A DNA stretch of 64,000 nucleotides. Origin: Lacticaseibacillus saniviri JCM 17471 = DSM 24301 (GTDB taxonomy: Bacteria > Bacillota > Bacilli > Lactobacillales > Lactobacillaceae). The translations under genes were made by a program, and so were the position numbers. The stretch covers positions 1 through 64,000 of the forward strand of contig NZ_BBBX01000008.1 of the NCBI RefSeq assembly GCF_001311785.1. The letters run 5' to 3'. The notes below the pieces were generated by a model that was given only the letters and a program-made list of their open reading frames with translations, did not search any database and was not told where the DNA came from. This document shows, piece by piece, positions 18,459 through 28,782 of the stretch. The stretch's first letter is position 1. Each line of letters begins with the position of its first letter.

Positions 18459-20281
18459 GTGTTAAAAAATAAGCATCAGATGGCACAGTATGGAGCCACG
18501 AGCCAAAGTAAGGAACACTTTAAGCAATACAAATCGGGTCAATTTTGGGCTACATCCATGATGACCTTGGCTCTTGTGGCCAGTGGACTCTCTTTCGCAA
18601 CTGCTTCTGCAAACAATGTCCACGCTGACACCACAACATCAACGTCAACACAAGATTGGGGTCCCGTCAAAACCAAAATAGGGTTTTATATGAAGTCGAT
18701 TCACCCAAATACAATGATTGGTGAGCCAGTTTACGTCACGGGCATCCAAACAAGTCTTATCGATGCTGAACAACTAAAACCACTTCTGCCACCTGGTTAT
18801 GCGCTCGACGGCGAAGTGACACAAAGATACGGCCAGATGCTCGTTTGGATTCCCGTCATTCCTGTTCCCGTCACTAACAAGGTCAACTATGAGGACGTGG
18901 CATCTGGTGAGATTGTAGGTACTGGGAAGGACATTTCAGGGACTTACGATACAGCAGTGACCCCTAATGATGCACCGGATGATTATACTATCGTGCCTGG
19001 CCAATCATTCAAACTAGGCCCTGATGGCACGGTGCTGACCGTTGAAGTACAAAAATCATCGCACAGGTGACAAATAAGATTAACTATGTCGACGCAACAT
19101 CCGGCAAAGTGATTGCTGCTGGTAAAGATGTCACTGGCAAGCCCGGCGATTCGGTCGTCCCCGACGATATTCCGATCGGTTATAAGGTGGTGCCTAATCA
19201 AGTCCTAACAGTCGGTGCAGATGGCACTACCATATCCGTCCAACTTGTGCCCGCCACAGTCACTAACAAAGTTGTGTACGTGGACAACAAAGGCACGCTG
19301 ATTCAAGCTGGGAAAGATGTCACCGGCAAGTTTGGTGACGCAGTGACACCTGCCGATGTTCCTGCCGGCTACGAATTAGTCCCCGGGCAAACGCTTCATC
19401 TCGGCACAAATGATTCAACACTCAAGATTACCGTTAAAAAGACGACGCCTAGCAATCCAGGCAATGGTAATAATGGCGGCAACACGGGCAATGGCGTTGA
19501 CACCGGAGACGGGGGTAGCACTGGAGATCTACCAAGTACCGGTGGTAACAACAATAACATAAGCAATCCCACTCATAACGACAAGCCAAGCAATCCTAAT
19601 GATGGATCAGATTCAAGCCAACTCGGCAATCCGCTCCATGGTCTCGTGGCCACTGTCGCTACTGACAATAATGGCAGTAATGCACTAATTTACGATCGTC
19701 CAGGCAGCCAGCAATTAGTAACCGGTTCTGCTTGGAAAGCCTATCGCGTCTATACGGACAACAATGGCACTGTCTGGTACAACTTGGGTGGTAACCAATG
19801 GATTAAGGCCGCCGCAGTTATTTTGGATGCAAAGGCGGTTCATAATACCCCATTAAATACCGTCGGGACAGTTGTTCGCGGTGCTGGTGTTCCTGTTTAC
19901 ACCAAGCCCGGTATTGGCGGTCAAACAACTGGCGAAGTGTTGAAGGTCGGTTCTGCTTGGAAAATCAGCTCAACCCTCGTCACATCAGACGGACAAGTCT
20001 GGTATCACGTTGGCGCAAATCAATGGATTAAGGCCACGGATATCACTTTGGGAAACGTGCAACCCATTCATGGTGTGGCGACTATTAACTATGTCAAAGG
20101 TTACGGCATCAATGTTTGGAACAATCCTCAAGGCACGCGTTTCAACGGCAAACGCCTTACGACCGGTTCAGCATGGCGAGTGTTCGCCAAAACAACAGGT
20201 GCTAACGGCCACGTCTTCTATAACGTCGGCGGCAACCAATGGATTGACAGTGCCTACGTTAACTTCAAGCATATTAATTAA
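18459..20281 (+). CDS. Surface protein with KxYKxGKxW signal, MucBP-like and SH3-like repeats (frameshifted)
   Basis: The GTG at 18459 sits 8 nt after GGGGGG. The long leader contains KQYKSGQFW, the KxYKxGKxW export motif, then a hydrophobic stretch and cleavage near NNVHADT. About three repeats of 65-70 residues (VTNKVNYEDV, VTNKINYVDA, VTNKVVYVDN) resemble MucBP beta-grasp modules. A Gly/Asn-rich linker with an internal LPSTGG follows, then three SH3-like repeats ending GGNQW or GANQW. One A is missing at about 19051 (VEVQKIIAQVTNK broken); repaired length 607 aa. Probably binds mucin or wall polymer; retention is by the SH3-like repeats, since no C-terminal sorting signal exists. Confidence 0.82.
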
Positions 20282-20330
20282 CATCATAACTTGAACAACT
20301 CTCATCATTATTTGATAGAAATAACAAATA

Positions 20331-20378
20331 AAAAGTGACCTGTCCCCAGACCAATTGGTTTGGGGACAGGTCACTTTT
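20331..20378. terminator. Strong bidirectional terminator
   Basis: A perfect 18-bp stem, aaaagtgacctgtcccca / tggggacaggtcactttt, 50 nt after the MucBP gene; it also ends the tRNA-Asn transcript coming from the right. Confidence 0.92.
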
Positions 20379-20465
20379 GCGCAGGATTCCGAAAACATTC
20401 TACCAGCAACAAAAGAGGCAACAGCACGTATTCCCGCGTCCTGTTGCCTCACTTGATTATGATAA

Positions 20466-20537
20466 CTGCTCAGGTTGGATTCGAACCAACGACCCTCTGA
20501 TTAACAGTCAGACATTCTACCGCTGAACTACTGAGCA
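20466..20537 (-). tRNA. tRNA-Asn (GTT)
   Basis: Acceptor stem TGCTCAG / CTGAGCA with discriminator G, D arm AGTTCAGCGGTAGAAT, anticodon stem-loop TCTGA-CTGTTAA-TCAGA with anticodon GTT, and T arm GTTGG-TTCGAAT-CCAAC. 72 nt, CCA not encoded. A single isolated tRNA gene, with the strong terminator downstream. Confidence 0.97.
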
Positions 20538-20721
20538 ATGTTTTGTTGTTAGTATATTCTCATATAACCATTAACATTGCAAGCAAAAATCACCTTTTTA
20601 ATTTAATTCAAATTATTTTACGTCAGCCACACAATCCTAAGAGTTATCAAAAACCCAATGTCAATCCATGCATTGTTATCCTGGTTAGCTTATAATGAAT
20701 GATAGAAAGGTTGTGGAAACT

Positions 20722-21306
20722 ATGGATGAGCCTTATCCAAAAATGCACCAGCCCGGTGATTTGCGCTTACCAACAGCGACTGGGAACACCCAGCCCCTTT
20801 GGCAAGCACTCGCTAAGTTGGTCCCTGATTTCAATGGTCGGCGCGTCCTTGCGATTCATTCCGGCGATGGCTGGTTCTGCCGCTACGCTGTGAATCATGG
20901 TGCCATTGCTGTCTTAGGCATTGATGATCTGCCTAGCAATATCACCGCTTCCCGCAAGACGGCGAGCTCTGATCGTTTGCGCTATCGCATCATGCCCGAC
21001 CACGCGCTAGACCGGATCACCGGTACTTATGATTACGTGTTAGGCACATTCGATGCGCTGAACCCCGAGTTTCATCAAGCAACCGAGGCTCTCAGTAAGC
21101 GACTGACCCCAAGCGGTCAAATGCTGGTGACAGTGAATACATCGACTGAGATACCCGCAACAGATGAACGCCTACAATTACAACAACTCGTCAGCGATCA
21201 GCTCGTCATCAATCGCTGGTATCAGATTCACGATACACGCTTGAATCAAAATCAACAGCTTCACTTCTTATTAAGTGCTCAACGTCGAATTCGCAGCTAT
21301 CACTAG
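20722..21306 (+). CDS. Class I SAM-dependent methyltransferase
   Basis: 194 aa, Rossmann-like. Motif I is atypical (VLAIHSGDGWFCRYAV), followed by the acidic strand end AVLGIDD, then DYVLGTFDAL and the late strand GQMLVTVNTST. Relatives are annotated as methyltransferases of unknown substrate, acting in the cytoplasm. An in-frame ATG at 20695 lies ahead of the ribosome-binding site GAAAGG; the ATG at 20722 (MDEPYPKMHQPGDLRLP) fits. Monocistronic. Confidence 0.75.
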   Translation: MDEPYPKMHQPGDLRLPTATGNTQPLWQALAKLVPDFNGRRVLAIHSGDGWFCRYAVNHGAIAVLGIDDLPSNITASRKTASSDRLRYRIMPDHALDRITGTYDYVLGTFDALNPEFHQATEALSKRLTPSGQMLVTVNTSTEIPATDERLQLQQLVSDQLVINRWYQIHDTRLNQNQQLHFLLSAQRRIRSYH

Positions 21307-21384
21307 TTCCCTTTCCACTGTGCCACAATATCCGTAAGAAGTGACTGATGCATCCGCGCTTCTCACGCTTAGGAGGATTTTACT

Positions 21385-22902
21385 ATGAAGAAATTTATTA
21401 CCGCTTCTGCCCTGGTCTTAATGAGCCTATCTGCTGGGATTGCAGTGGTCAACAATACATCGACAGCAACGCCTGTGTATGCCGCAACCACGGTTTTCTC
21501 ACAAAAGGATCTCGCTCAAATCGCTGCCATCAAAAAGACTTATTCGCAGTTGGATCAGACCGTTTATCCCTATGATGATCTGTACGCCGAACCACCACGC
21601 TTTGACTATCCCTTCTCCGCAGGTAAAATCAAACCTCAGTACGTGGATGCATCAGTGGATTGGATGAATTATTTCCGTGAAATCGCGGGTTTAACCGCGG
21701 TACCGGCTACTGACTATCTCAATAAGAAGTCTCAGATTGCCGCAGCCTCCATGGCGGCTGCACAAGTGAATCCAAACTTGGATCAACACGGTTTGAATAA
21801 CGCATCAAAGCCTTATTATGTGCCTGCCTCGACTTGGTCCGCCGCAAAGGACACGACTAGCTCAAGTAATCTCTACTTCCATTATGGACAGGATTCCCCG
21901 AGCGACACAATCAGCGCGTTAATCGCTGATAATTTCAATCTCAATGGGAGTAACGATACTGGGCATCGTGCTTGGATGCTGTCATCACGCTTATCTGCCT
22001 TTGGGATCGGGGTGGCGATTGGTAGTAACGGCTGGCGGTTTGCCAACCAATCAATTATCAATCCGAGTGATTATACCCGCACCCCAACCAAGAACATCGT
22101 GACCTACCCCGGTAACGGCGTCTTTCCAATCGAAGAACTCACCCAGCGCGCGACCTATAACAATCCAATTCCGTGGTCTGCTTATTTTGCCTCTGGTGAA
22201 AGCATTCCAACAACAGGCCTGAGTGTCACAATTAAGAATGACACGACCGGTAAAGTTGGGTCCGGCGCCCAAGTCGGCAACTACAATCAAGGGTTCTTCG
22301 GTGGCTATGATGCGGTCATCACCTTCATTCCAAAGAATGTCACGCTCACTGCCGGCAACCAATACACCGTCACTATCAAGGGCTTAGGCAGCCAGTATCC
22401 AAATGGTTATACCTATAGCTTCAAGCTGTTCAATGTGACCCAGGGCAACACCACGGGGACCACAACATCTAACAAGCAAGTCGATACATGGACAAGTGGT
22501 AGTGGCACAATCAAATATGTCTCAAACTACAGCATCGCGACTTGGAATCAACCAGGTAACGGCCGTAAAATGGTCAGCAAGTTGAAGTCCGGCAGTACCG
22601 TCAAATATGTTGGACGCAACTACAGCGCTGGTACTTACTGGTACAAGCTGAGTGATGGGACCTGGATCGATGGCACCTATCTCCAAACAGGGAGTGCTGC
22701 GGCAGCCGGTGCCAAAACCGTCAACTACGCGCCTGGATACGGGATTGCCGTATGGAACAGCCCTTACTTCAATAAGCGGGCCACCGGCAAAACACTCAAG
22801 ACGGGGACGCGTTGGAAGACATTCAAGACCGTCACTGTCAATAACCACACCTGGTACAACTTGGGTGGTAATCAGTGGATGGACGGCAGCTATTTGAAAT
22901 AG
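21385..22902 (+). CDS. Secreted CAP/SCP-domain protein with SH3-like repeats
   Basis: 505 aa, intact. Signal peptide MKKFITASALVLMSLSAGIA with cleavage near VYAAT. Residues about 85-220 form a CAP (SCP) domain: VDWMNYFREIAGL, AAASMAAAQVN, HGLNN and TGHRAWMLSSRLSAFGIGVA. A C-terminal part from about 365 has two SH3-like repeats, the last ending WYNLGGNQWMDGSYLK as in the two proteins upstream. CAP proteins are secreted and often lack a known activity. A good AGGAGG lies before the ATG. It is the third member of the secreted-protein group at 16.7-22.9 kb. Confidence 0.9.
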   Translation: MKKFITASALVLMSLSAGIAVVNNTSTATPVYAATTVFSQKDLAQIAAIKKTYSQLDQTVYPYDDLYAEPPRFDYPFSAGKIKPQYVDASVDWMNYFREIAGLTAVPATDYLNKKSQIAAASMAAAQVNPNLDQHGLNNASKPYYVPASTWSAAKDTTSSSNLYFHYGQDSPSDTISALIADNFNLNGSNDTGHRAWMLSSRLSAFGIGVAIGSNGWRFANQSIINPSDYTRTPTKNIVTYPGNGVFPIEELTQRATYNNPIPWSAYFASGESIPTTGLSVTIKNDTTGKVGSGAQVGNYNQGFFGGYDAVITFIPKNVTLTAGNQYTVTIKGLGSQYPNGYTYSFKLFNVTQGNTTGTTTSNKQVDTWTSGSGTIKYVSNYSIATWNQPGNGRKMVSKLKSGSTVKYVGRNYSAGTYWYKLSDGTWIDGTYLQTGSAAAAGAKTVNYAPGYGIAVWNSPYFNKRATGKTLKTGTRWKTFKTVTVNNHTWYNLGGNQWMDGSYLK

Positions 22903-22907
22903 ATACA

Positions 22908-23142
22908 GAGCGCGAACCCACACGGTTTGGTTGTGAGCACTAACGGAACAAGCGGTAAATTGCGATTTATGCAATTACCGCTTGTTTTTGTTAGGCGGAA
23001 CAGGCAGTGTGGTTGAGCGCGTTTATGTTGCGACAAGGCCCGTTTAAAAATCGAGCACTAACGGACTTTGAGCAACATGGCGGTTTATGCCATGAGCGAA
23101 AAGTGAGTTAGGCGGAGATTGTTGGGGCTTGGAGCACGTTTA
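22908..23142 (+). repeat. B-A tandem of structured 3'-UTR repeats after the CAP protein
   Basis: B 22908-23025 has a different central arm, acaagcggtaa / ttaccgcttgt, that still pairs fully. A 23026-23142 has caag/cttg, ctaac/gttag and catggc/gccatg-like arms. It starts 6 nt after the stop codon and is followed by the terminator at 23147. Confidence 0.87.
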
Positions 23143-23146
23143 GACC

Positions 23147-23189
23147 AAAAAAGGAACCACGAGTTTATGTCTCGCGGTTCCTTTTTTTG
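23147..23189. terminator. Bidirectional terminator between CAP gene and PH-domain genes
   Basis: aaaaaaggaaccacgag / ctcgcggttccttttttt with loop tttatgt and T-runs on both strands. Confidence 0.88.
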
Positions 23190-23191
23190 CT

Positions 23192-24609
23192 TCAATCAAC
23201 CATTGGATTGGGTAATGATGGCGCGTACCATTGCCACACCAGCTTACCAACTGATTTTGGCAGATATTTGATCGTGATTTCTTGATTGCTATTGCCGTGC
23301 CGGACATTAATGACGACGTGCACTAAGGTGTGACGCAACAAAATTGGCTGTTGCAAAACTAGCGATTGCACCTTGTTGCGTGGCACCACATACCGTGAGC
23401 GGCCAAATGCGTGTCCGACTTGAGCGACCAACAATTGTTGATTAAATCCGATTGCACCCTGACGTGCCGCATACAAGCCCTGTAGCGCCACGACGAGTAA
23501 CCAAATGACTGCAAGGCTCCACCAGAGTGGCGATGTCCATTGTCGCACAATGAAAAGGATGATAGCGACAAAAATGCCATTCCCAAGCATCATATTGCGA
23601 CTGTATCGCCAGTACGTGCTGCTTGGCACCTTGGTTGCCTCAGGATAGGCAACGGGTGACCAATTCACAAATGGCTGCACCGTCTGCAATAAGCGGTTCT
23701 CCTTGAGCACCGGAATCATCACCAGATTACTGTTGGCCTGATCATCCGCCGCTTTTGATGCCGTGAGCGCTTGAACCGTGAACAAGTGTAGCCATTGTCG
23801 AATGATGTTTTGATTGAAACGCAGTGCCTGAATGCGGTCCGGTGCCACACTGACTTGATTGCGCTGGAAAAAGCCACGTTCCGTGACCAATTTTCCTGAT
23901 TGCACCGACAGACTGAAGCGATAGTATTTTGCAACTGATTCAGATAGGACACGACTAATCCCAAAATAAGAAACAGCATCACTAGGCCGACAATCAAAAA
24001 GATTCCCAACGTCAGCAGCTGATTCTGGGCCTGGCGAATCCAAGCCTTGGGCAATAGATCATCCAACCGGCCAAACAACCAGAGTGCCCCTAATAGAATA
24101 GGAATCACACCGAGACTGGTCCAAGCATACTGATTGAGATCACTACTCGAGATCGTGTAAGCGAGTTCGGGTGTCGCAGCCGCTACTGTGTCAGTTTGCT
24201 TGAGGGCTGCGAGCACACTCTCATCCACGGCCGGTAACATTGCCTCAGGCCGCCCGCTATCGTGACCCGAAGTTTCAATACTCAGCTCGACCACATGGAA
24301 TGGTTTGAAAAAGAACCACTGCTTCTGCTGAATGGTCTGAATGTTTGCCAGTGGAATGTGCGTCACCTTTTTGGCAATCAGGCCATTTTGGATTGTCAGC
24401 ACGCCGTTAGCAATGCCGTAGCGGAAAAAGAGCCAGCGCCAAAGTGCCACAATGGCTGCCAAAGCCAGAACACCGACCACCGTCAGAAAACCGACAAGCC
24501 AGCCGCCGCGAATCAATGAATTAACCACGCCGATTAATGCAACAAGCCCCACTTGCCTCAAAAAACGATCCATAAAAATAGGAATCGACAGAAGATGTAG
24601 TCTACTCAT
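23192..24609 (-). CDS. PH domain (bPH2/YdbT-like) membrane protein (frameshifted)
   Basis: Similar to B. subtilis YdbT: three bacterial PH-like (bPH2) segments separated by membrane helix pairs (IFMDRFLRQVGLVALIGVVN, LGVIPILLGALWLFG, MMLGNGIFVAIILFIVRQW). The last bPH2 part runs AFGRSRYVVPRNKVQSLVLQQ. The homologue is linked to antimicrobial tolerance; the molecular role is unknown. The ATG at 24609 follows CAGGAGG and overlaps the upstream partner by 8 nt. One A is missing near 23932 (NQLQKYYRFSL broken). Repaired length 472 aa. Confidence 0.82.
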
Positions 24610-25062
24610 CGCGCGCCTCCTGTGCGAGTGCGAGCAGCCGTTGTTGCAGCTGCTCAGCCACTTCTGGTGTGACCCCCGCGATTGTGTGCGATGTCGAAGC
24701 GGTATCAACAGTCACCGCTTGAAGGTGTTGCCACTGCAGTAGTGGCCCGGCTTCCAACGTCACATTTTGAATCCGTGAAATTGGAATCGCCTCAAACTTC
24801 CGCACAAAAATCCTGATTGCAGTTCCAGTGCAAGTGGTGAAATCTGATACCGCCAGAAGCGATACCGGTATGGCACAATCGCAAATAAGCCACCACCCAC
24901 GACAATCGCCATCACTAGTACGGTAATGCCCATCCACGCCGGCCAGTGGAAGAAGTGCTGCAAGGCAAAGAGTCCCCCAATCAGTGCCAGCAGCACGACT
25001 AGCCAGATGGTTGCTGTCAGCCGCCAGATTCGTTGTATTTGTTTCGGTAATTGTTCACCCAT
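24602..25062 (-). CDS. PH domain (bPH2/YdbS-like) membrane protein (frameshifted)
   Basis: Partner of the preceding gene, as in ydbS-ydbT. Two N-terminal membrane helices (TATIWLVVLLALIGGLFAL, WMGITVLVMAIVVGGGLFA) lead to one bPH2 domain: YRYRFWRYQISPLALELQSG, then RKFEAIPISRIQNVTLEAG and a C-terminal helix. One T is missing from a T5 run near 24810 (SGFFVRKFEAI broken). Repaired length 153 aa. The ATG at 25062 (MGEQLPKQ) is preferred over the GTG three codons earlier. Confidence 0.8.
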
Positions 25063-25142
25063 AGTACCCACCCACTTTTCTAAGTTGCACTCATTATACT
25101 GTGGTTATGGTTAAAAGAGAATTCTCAACCTTGATTAAACAC

Positions 25143-25188
25143 AAAAAGGGAGGTGTGATAAAACTACGTTTTATCACGCCTCCCTTTC
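25143..25188. terminator. Intrinsic terminator (with C repeat, 3' of GATase gene)
   Basis: aaagggaggtgtgataaaac / gttttatcacgcctccctt with loop tac. It closes the minus-strand GATase transcript, after the C element. Confidence 0.8.
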
Positions 25189-25206
25189 CAATTTCCGCCC
25201 AAAATA

Positions 25207-25326
25207 GATTATTCGCGTTCCAAAAGACTGAGAATTCCGGTTAACTTGGATTGATTCAAAGCCTAAGTTCAGGCTTTATTATCAATCCCTGTTAATCCTC
25301 ATTCTCAAAGCATCTTTTGTCACAGC
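25207..25326 (-). repeat. C-type structured 3'-UTR repeat (copy 1)
   Basis: Minus strand: nested stems tgagaat/attctca, ggattgat/atcaatcc and aaagcc/ggctt around the loop tgaactta. It lies about 50 nt downstream of the GATase stop, in sense orientation. Copies 2 and 3 are at 27836 and 31119. Confidence 0.82.
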
Positions 25327-25376
25327 TCTTATACATTACGTAGACTAATCAACAAACGTGCTGCCAAAAGTCGATC

Positions 25377-26027
25377 TTATCCGAATAATTGATCCAGAAT
25401 CGCAAACAGTGGCGCGCGATCCAACGCTGGCGCCGCCTTAATCGCGTCGACGGGTTGAACAAAGTCACCGGATGCCTGAACCAGCAAATCCTCATCCACA
25501 ATTGCCGCAATCATGTCGGGTGTCAATTCCCAGTGAAATTGCAGGCCGACAATATTGTCGTGATAGATGAATCCCTGGTTAGGCGTGAGTTCGCTGGTAT
25601 ACAGCAAGTCACTACCAGGCAGTGTGCTCATCGCTTCACCGTGTAAGTGAAAAGCGTTCAACTCGTTGCCCGTCGCCAATTCTTTTACCGGCCAAAAACC
25701 GACTTCTGGTGCCGTGTTTTGGTAGACGCTGGCACCGAATGCGCGCACGATTTGTTGCGCACCTAAGCAAATGCCGAGCACGGGACGATCCAACTTATCC
25801 AAGCTCCGAATCAAGATGCGCTCCGCTGCGAGCCATGGTGCATCATCATTCACGCTCATTGGGCCACCCAAAATAATCATGGCGTCCATTTCGGCAGGAT
25901 TGAGCACGGCAATATTCGCCTCTTCATCCAAGCGGTGAATCACAAATTCGATTTCGTGTTGGGCGCCCCAATCCGCAATCGCACCCAGTCCTTCCAGTGC
26001 AGTATGTTGCATGACATGAATTTTCAT
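25377..26027 (-). CDS. Class I glutamine amidotransferase-like protein
   Basis: 216 aa GATase1 domain of the GMP-synthase type. The nucleophile elbow LGICLGAQQIV holds the catalytic Cys; His and Glu of the triad are in GLQFHWELTP; an early loop reads IILGGPMSV. There is no synthetase partner domain or neighbour, as for many stand-alone family members annotated as type 1 glutamine amidotransferases; the ammonia acceptor is unknown. Ribosome-binding site weak (AGGT). The protein is complete. Confidence 0.88.
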   Translation of the reverse strand: MKIHVMQHTALEGLGAIADWGAQHEIEFVIHRLDEEANIAVLNPAEMDAMIILGGPMSVNDDAPWLAAERILIRSLDKLDRPVLGICLGAQQIVRAFGASVYQNTAPEVGFWPVKELATGNELNAFHLHGEAMSTLPGSDLLYTSELTPNQGFIYHDNIVGLQFHWELTPDMIAAIVDEDLLVQASGDFVQPVDAIKAAPALDRAPLFAILDQLFG

Positions 26028-26157
26028 TGTTTAATTTACCTACTCTTCCTATGTTAATCCCAAGTTTATCACACTTACTTGGTTCAAATTATCCCTTTTT
26101 AAGGGAATCAATGCTAGAATAGAGCTAAATCTAGATTGTGAAATGAGGAATGCACAT

Positions 26158-27521
26158 ATGGATAGTGGCCAAGTCGCCTCGAATTTGCTGGTGATGGTTG
26201 TTACCTTCTTCTTCGCCGCCTTTTTGTGGCAAGTGAATTTGCGTTAGTACAGAGTCGCCCCAGCGCGCTTGAAGAACTACTGAATAATGGTGGCGGTAAT
26301 AAAACGAAATTAAACCGGGCCTTGAAAATGGTCCACAATCTGAACGAATACCTCTCGACCACACAGGTTGGGGTATCCATTGCGGGGATTGTGTTAGGGT
26401 GGATTGGTGAAGCTACCGTAGAATTCTTACTGGTCGACCTTCTGAAACTGACTCACCTCAGTCTGCCTAGCGGTGGCTTACACATCATCGGTGCCATTTT
26501 TGGGGTGATCATTCTGACCTACCTCGAAGTGGTCTTAACCGAAATTGTGCCAAAGAACGTCGCGATTGATTTTCCAGTCAAAACGCTCCTACTGATTGTC
26601 ACCCCACTGCACTATTTCCACATCGTCTTCTACCCCTTCGTGTGGTTACTGAACTCTAGTGCGACCGGGATTGTCCGCCTGATTGGGATTAAGCCCGCGG
26701 ATGAAGGTAATGAAGCCTTCACGCAGGCCGAAATTTTGAGTCTCAGTAAGAATGCGGTCACGACCGGTGAATTGGATCAAAATGATCTGGTTTACATGCA
26801 ACGGGCGTTTGATCTCAACGATAAAACCGCGCACGACATCATGGTCGACCGGACGTCCCTTGTCGTTGTCGACATCACTGCGACGGTTAAGGAAGTCTTG
26901 CGAGACTATCTGCAAGAAGGCTACAGCCGCTTCCCTGTTGTTGCTGATGGCGATAAGGATAAGATTCTGGGTTACGTGTACGTCTACGATCTGGTCAAGC
27001 AATCCCAAGTGGATGACCAAGTCCGTGTCTCCAAGTTACTGCGGGCCATGATTACCGTGCCTGAAGTGACACCAATTCACACCATCCTGACCCAAATGAT
27101 TCAGAAACAAACGCCAATCGTGGTGGTTGTCGATGAATACGGTGGGACCAGCGGGATTGTGACCGATAAGGATATCTACGAGGAACTGTTCGGGACCGTC
27201 AAAGATGAAATCGATGATGTCTCCGATGAATATATTATTAAGGGCGATAAGCCAGATACTTACAGAGTCAGTGGTAAGACCACGCTGTATGACTTTGAGC
27301 GCTACTTCCGCACTAAGGTTTCCGGATTCGATCAGTCCGACATCATTACGATTGCCGGCTATATCATGGAAGATTATCCCGATATCAAGTTGCACGACAG
27401 TATCGATATCGATCGCTACACCTTCACCGTTGTTGATTATCAACGCGGCTACGTCAACTGGTTTGAGGTGACGGAACATCCGGCACCTGAAGTCAAAGCG
27501 GATGAGGAAGAAAAGGATTAG
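26158..27521 (+). CDS. CNNM/HlyC-CorC family transporter (frameshifted near the N terminus)
   Basis: Layout of the family: a CNNM/DUF21 membrane domain (MDSGQVASNLLVMVVTFFF; STTQVGVSIAGIVLGWIG; EIVPKNVAIDFP), two CBS domains (MVDRTSLVVVDI, SRFPVVADGDKDKILGYVYV; EYGGTSGIVTDKDIYEELFG) and a C-terminal CorC_HlyC domain (GYIMEDYPD). Homologues affect Mg2+ or Co2+ transport; the old name hemolysin is misleading. One T is missing from a T5 run at about 26223 (AAFFVASEFAL broken), so the first 21 codons are in another frame. The ATG at 26158 follows TGAGG. Repaired length 454 aa. The TAG stop begins an A repeat. Confidence 0.88.
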
Positions 27522-27758
27522 AGCGCATACAAGGCCCGCTTAGCAATCGAGTACTAGCAAACTTTGAACGTGGTGCCAGTTCGTGGCACGAGTGAAAAGT
27601 AGCTAGACGGAGATTGCTGGGGCTTGGGAACGCGTTTATGTTGTGAGCCCACACGGGTTGACTGTGAGCACTAACGGAGACTAGCGCTACAATTGCGATT
27701 TGTGCAATTGGCGCTAGTTTTTGTTAGGCGGAACAGGCAGTGCGAGTGGGCACGATTA
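27521..27758 (+). repeat. A-B tandem of structured 3'-UTR repeats after the CNNM gene
   Basis: A 27521-27638 starts on the last base of the stop codon (TAGAGCGC), with ctagc/gctag and gtgcca/tggcac arms. B 27644-27758 has the arms gcccacac and gtgggc and the central arm tagcgc / gcgcta. Here the order is A then B, opposite to 15828 and 22908, so the modules are exchangeable. Terminator at 27774. Confidence 0.86.
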
Positions 27759-27773
27759 AAATCAACACGACGA

Positions 27774-27822
27774 AAAGAGCCTGTGACATTACCCCTTCGG
27801 GTGTCACAGACTCTTGTTTTTT
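27774..27822 (+). terminator. Intrinsic terminator after CNNM 3'-UTR repeats
   Basis: aagag-ctgtgac / gtcacag-ctctt stem with a ttcg loop and gttttttg. Probably also closes the minus-strand hydrolase transcript. Confidence 0.82.
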
Positions 27823-27835
27823 GCGATTATTATTG

Positions 27836-27957
27836 ACTAATCGCGTTCCAAAAGGCTGAGAATTCCGGTTAACTTGGATTGTTTCAAATCCTAAGTACAG
27901 GATTTATCACCAATCCTTGTTAATCCTCATTCTCAAAGCGTCTTTTGTCACAGCTTC
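27836..27957 (-). repeat. C-type structured 3'-UTR repeat (copy 2)
   Basis: Directly downstream of the DUF915 hydrolase stop, sense orientation. The apical hairpin is aaatcc / ggattt here, against aaagcc / ggcttt in copies 1 and 3: a compensatory pair change with the loop tail ACTTA kept. Confidence 0.84.
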
Positions 27958-27958
27958 T

Positions 27959-28782
27959 TTATTTGTGTTGCCAACCTTTCCAGCCGAACAAATAGTGCAA
28001 CATGATATCGGTGACTTGTCGATTATGAATGTGTAACAAGCTGTGTTGCGCATGAGGGCCAAGCACACGTTCTGTGCGATAGGTCGCGTGACTATCGCGT
28101 AACACATACCCTAGCGACAGCGCAGAGTTTGCGGCAACCACCGTATCCGAATCGGATCCATCCTCAACATCACCATAGAGATTGAGCACACTGTTGGCCT
28201 TGAAATTCTTGGCATGTGCCAATAACCATTTGTACTCCGGTCGCATAACGTCAGGCTTTTGTTGTTTGTTCAAGCTCACCTCATGGACCTCATCATCCCA
28301 ATGCAAAATACCATTGTAAGGACCAGCAATTGCGAGCATTTTATTCGTTTTGATTGGGGAATTCAGCATCGCTGCAGCCACAACCGCATAAGCCCCCATC
28401 GAGTGGCCCACAGCATTCAGTTGTCGATAGCCATATCGCTGATACAGTGCCGCATAGATTTGGTGGAGCCATCGCGTGTAGGCGCGCTCACCCGCGATAT
28501 TGTTCTGGAAGACGACCTGAATCATCGCCGGCAAATCACTGGTCATCTCCTGCGAGAACACCAGCTCACCGTCCGGGCGCACGGTGACCGTCAGCGTGTG
28601 ACTCGCTAGACCGGCGTTACTCGCACTCTGCATCAGTTCACCCAGTGATTCAGCTGAGCCACGATAGCCATGGACAAAATAGTCGGTGCCATCGTGCTCG
28701 CGCGCTGGTTAGTCGCAGCCGGTAAAAAACTCAACACCAAGCCAGATAACAGTAACAGCCACAGGCGCCAGCGCTTAATCAT
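27959..28782 (-). CDS. DUF915-type alpha/beta hydrolase (frameshifted)
   Basis: Secreted or membrane-tethered alpha/beta hydrolase: the N-terminal hydrophobic segment MIKRWRLWLLLLSGLVLSFL is a signal peptide or anchor, DYFVHGYRGSAESL is the oxyanion strand, and AVGHSMGAYAVV contains the nucleophile Ser. ARNFKANSVLN-type sequence with LYGDVEDGSDSDTVV and HAQHSLLH (catalytic His) complete the fold. One base is missing near 28710, separating the signal peptide from the enzyme. Repaired length 274 aa. The start (GACGAGG) overlaps the acyltransferase stop by 8 nt, so they form a pair. Confidence 0.82.

Noticed and set aside
18414..20281. Two adjacent genes (18414-19070 and 19067-20281) or a programmed frameshift
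   Set aside because: The MucBP-like repeat is cut in the middle, and adding one A to an A5 run restores VEVQKIIAQVTNK; the same kind of defect occurs in many unrelated genes, so it is an indel, not recoding.
18459..20281. LPSTGG as a functional sortase signal in the MucBP protein
   Set aside because: It is internal, without a hydrophobic helix and basic tail after it.
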